In this document: positions 62,979 through 64,000 of the stretch, piece after piece | Position numbering within the stretch: position 1 is the first letter of the stretch | How the letters are laid out: each line of letters starts with the position of its first letter | From: Deinococcus aerolatus | GTDB lineage: Bacteria > Deinococcota > Deinococci > Deinococcales > Deinococcaceae | NCBI RefSeq assembly: GCF_014647055.1 | Contig: NZ_BMOL01000003.1 | Span: forward strand, 178,924-242,923 | DNA: 64,000 bases | Reading direction: 5' to 3' | The notes under the pieces: model-generated | Told to the model about the DNA's origin: nothing | Databases searched by the model: none | The model's input: the letters and a program-made list of their open reading frames with translations, nothing else | Program-made: the position numbers and the translations under genes

Positions 62979-63245
62979 ATGACGTTGGACGCCCGATCCG
63001 CCTCAATATCTGAGCTGATGTTGTCCGAACGTGAGCGCGACATCCTGCGTCTGGTTGCCCACGGGTACTCCAACATCCAGATTAGCTTGGAACTCAATCT
63101 TGCGGAAAAGACTATCCGCAATCAGGTCTGCGATATCTACGCCACCTTGGGTGTCAGTACCCGTGTACTTGCCGTGCGCTGGGCTCTGCGCGTCGGGCTT
63201 GCCAGCCTTAACCCCTCGCCCGTTGAACAGGAACAGGGGCACTGA
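62979..63245 (+). CDS. Stand-alone LuxR-type HTH protein
   Basis: An 88-aa protein that is essentially one GerE/LuxR helix-turn-helix: LSERERDILRLVAHGYSNIQISLELNLAEKTIRNQVCDIYATLGVSTRVLAVRWALR. It has no sensory domain. ATG 62979 has a strong AGGAGGG site 4 nt upstream. The same frame also opens at ATG 62892, which overlaps the preceding stop (ATGA) and would add 29 residues without family similarity. It may dimerise with, or compete with, the regulator encoded just before it. Confidence 0.8.
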   Translation: MTLDARSASISELMLSERERDILRLVAHGYSNIQISLELNLAEKTIRNQVCDIYATLGVSTRVLAVRWALRVGLASLNPSPVEQEQGH

Positions 63246-63285
63246 CCAGGGACGCGCGCCCAGGGTGAAAACTATTCACATAGCC

Positions 63286-63343
63286 AAGCAGTAAAGGATT
63301 TAAGCAGTGATAAACGTGGGGCCGAGGCTATAGAAGCAGTGAT
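63286..63343 (+). repeat. Phased AAGCAGT(GAT) direct repeats
   Basis: AAGCAGT at 63286, AAGCAGTGAT at 63302 and AAGCAGTGAT at 63334. Starts are 16 and 32 bp apart, i.e. on a 16-bp grid with one unit missing. Confidence 0.55.
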
Positions 63344-63525
63344 GTGGGCTGTCAGATCAGGGCATTCGACATCCAACCCATGACCAGCGGTCCACGAGAT
63401 GAATCAGGCATATCTTCATTGTCGAGACGAAATCTAGGTGAACGGTCAGCAGACTTCGCATAGCCTCTGGTGCTTCTCCCGTGGTGGAATTACGCCTGGT
63501 TTCTCCACATTGGCCGATGGTCCAT

Positions 63526-63590
63526 GAGTTTAGGTACGCCTAAAAACTCCTAGACGCACCCTTGTGGACAAGACGCGTACCACGAGGGTG
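63526..63590. repeat. Two adjacent inverted repeats
   Basis: GAGTTTAGG-TACG-CCTAAA with a nearby CTC (63526-63549), and CACCCTTGTGG (63557-63567) with CCACGAGGGTG (63580-63590), one G-U/mismatch, 12-nt loop. Neither has a proper T-run on the plus strand. Confidence 0.5.
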
Positions 63591-63739
63591 GGTTGGCGAG
63601 CCTGATAGATCAGTGGCCGAACACTTGTGCTCACTCACCGATACGCTCCTGGAAAACCGACATTTCCTCACTTTGGACGCTCTGACCGAGTTGCTCGCGA
63701 CCCAGTGTCGTTGGTTGGAAGATCAGTGAGAAGGGGTAC

Positions 63740-63880
63740 GCTCCCTGAGCTTCTGTCATTGGTGGCCTCGCATGACCAATTAGCCGATTTCGTGTCAGTA
63801 TTCTCGCCACCTGCGCATGGTGCCAAGCGACATCCTTCCGCGTTGAGCTGGGTGGCAATCTCCCGTGGATGCGTCACCCT
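63740..63880 (-). pseudogene. Degraded serine-recombinase-like HTH remnant
   Basis: On the minus strand one frame reads THPREIATQLNAEGCR and, after a frame change, another reads WHHAQVARILTRNRLIGH. Together they resemble the C-terminal helix-turn-helix of serine recombinases/invertases (REIAxxLNAEG ... WHxxxVxRIL). The linker is shortened and stops flank the piece, so it is a broken relic. The identification rests on this short pattern only. Confidence 0.4.
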
Positions 63881-63994
63881 CAGCTGTCACAACTTCTGGG
63901 TTCTGAGGCTTGTGCGAGACTGATGGTGCTGCGTGAGGAAGGTGCGACGTGAAACCAAACGTCCACAGTCCCCAACATCGGAAGGAGGATCAGT

Positions 63995-64000
63995 ATGAAT
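63995..64000 (+). CDS. Start of a gene running off the window
   Basis: ATGAAT at the window end is preceded by GGAAGGAGGA (63980-63989) with a 5-nt spacer, a near-perfect ribosome site. Only two codons are visible, so the product is unknown. Confidence 0.5.

Larger units (their letters stand above)
63246..63994. other. 749-bp gap with repeats, hairpins and a recombinase relic
   Basis: No intact gene is seen. It contains phased AAGCAGT repeats (63286-63343), two inverted repeats (63526-63590) and a frameshifted recombinase-like remnant (about 63740-63880, minus). Confidence 0.55.

Overview
The window is high-GC chromosomal DNA from a member of the genus Deinococcus. This is inferred from gene content (a DdrA/Rad52-like protein, a Mn-type SOD, a LysJ/ArgD-like aminotransferase, a VanW protein, a DUF2721 protein) and from promoter style. 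About 27 genes have a TAnnnT -10 hexamer only 5-9 nt before the start codon, which is the leaderless-transcript signature described for Deinococcus. No rRNA, tRNA or CRISPR array is visible.

Layout. 1-11.3 kb: pyrE 3' end, a MetX-like acyltransferase, an EamA exporter, tam, mtnN with an LrgA/LrgB pair, MOSC, DoxX/TetR, a DinB-like protein, a B12-binding-fold protein, cytochrome c and SppA. 11.3-14.4 kb: a divergent DdrA/Rad52-like protein and a penicillin acylase. 14.5-20.2 kb: a tricarboxylate uptake locus, with a CitAB/TctDE-like two-component system divergent from tctC-tctB-tctA. 20.3-31.6 kb: a class A PBP, ttcA, a small P-loop kinase-like protein, an amine oxidase, a YgfZ-like protein, the cysG-N/hemA tetrapyrrole pair, DUF2721, a secreted protein, a metallophosphoesterase and a flavin reductase. 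31.6-44.9 kb: a secreted GHL10-type protein, an SOD-like lipoprotein, a LysM-M23 peptidase, thioesterase, aat, serA, sodA, an atypical ClC channel, DUF4388, the bifunctional Nnr repair enzyme, TPR and small membrane proteins. 44.9-53.0 kb: VanW, aminotransferase, an EamA exporter gene interrupted by an in-frame amber codon, a PNPOx-fold protein divergent from a MocR regulator, a cobalamin adenosyltransferase and moeA. 53.0-57.8 kb: an NAD salvage block (NiaP-like transporter, pncB and nadM in one overlapping operon; nadE divergent). 57.9-64 kb: a lipoprotein and then a compositionally different accessory stretch.

The accessory stretch from about 58.8 kb has lower GC, classical promoters and Shine-Dalgarno sites, long non-coding gaps and relics. 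It holds an ECF sigma/anti-sigma pair with a PF03640-type secreted repeat protein. The sigma gene and the repeat-protein gene are each preceded by the same two-part motif (TGAATCnAA, then GCGTnTC) at identical spacing, which suggests an autoregulated ECF regulon. Downstream is a coupled three-gene cassette with an extended -10 promoter and a perfect palindrome. It encodes an unknown small protein, a LuxR/NarL regulator whose receiver has lost its phospho-acceptor, and a stand-alone LuxR helix-turn-helix protein. This cassette and the ECF locus are the best candidates for something undescribed.

Other points of note: a mirror-symmetric shared -10 between mocR and the PNPOx-like gene; a NadM whose Nudix half lacks the Nudix box; and a ClC protein lacking the gating glutamate. 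All functional calls come from reading motifs; no database search was run.
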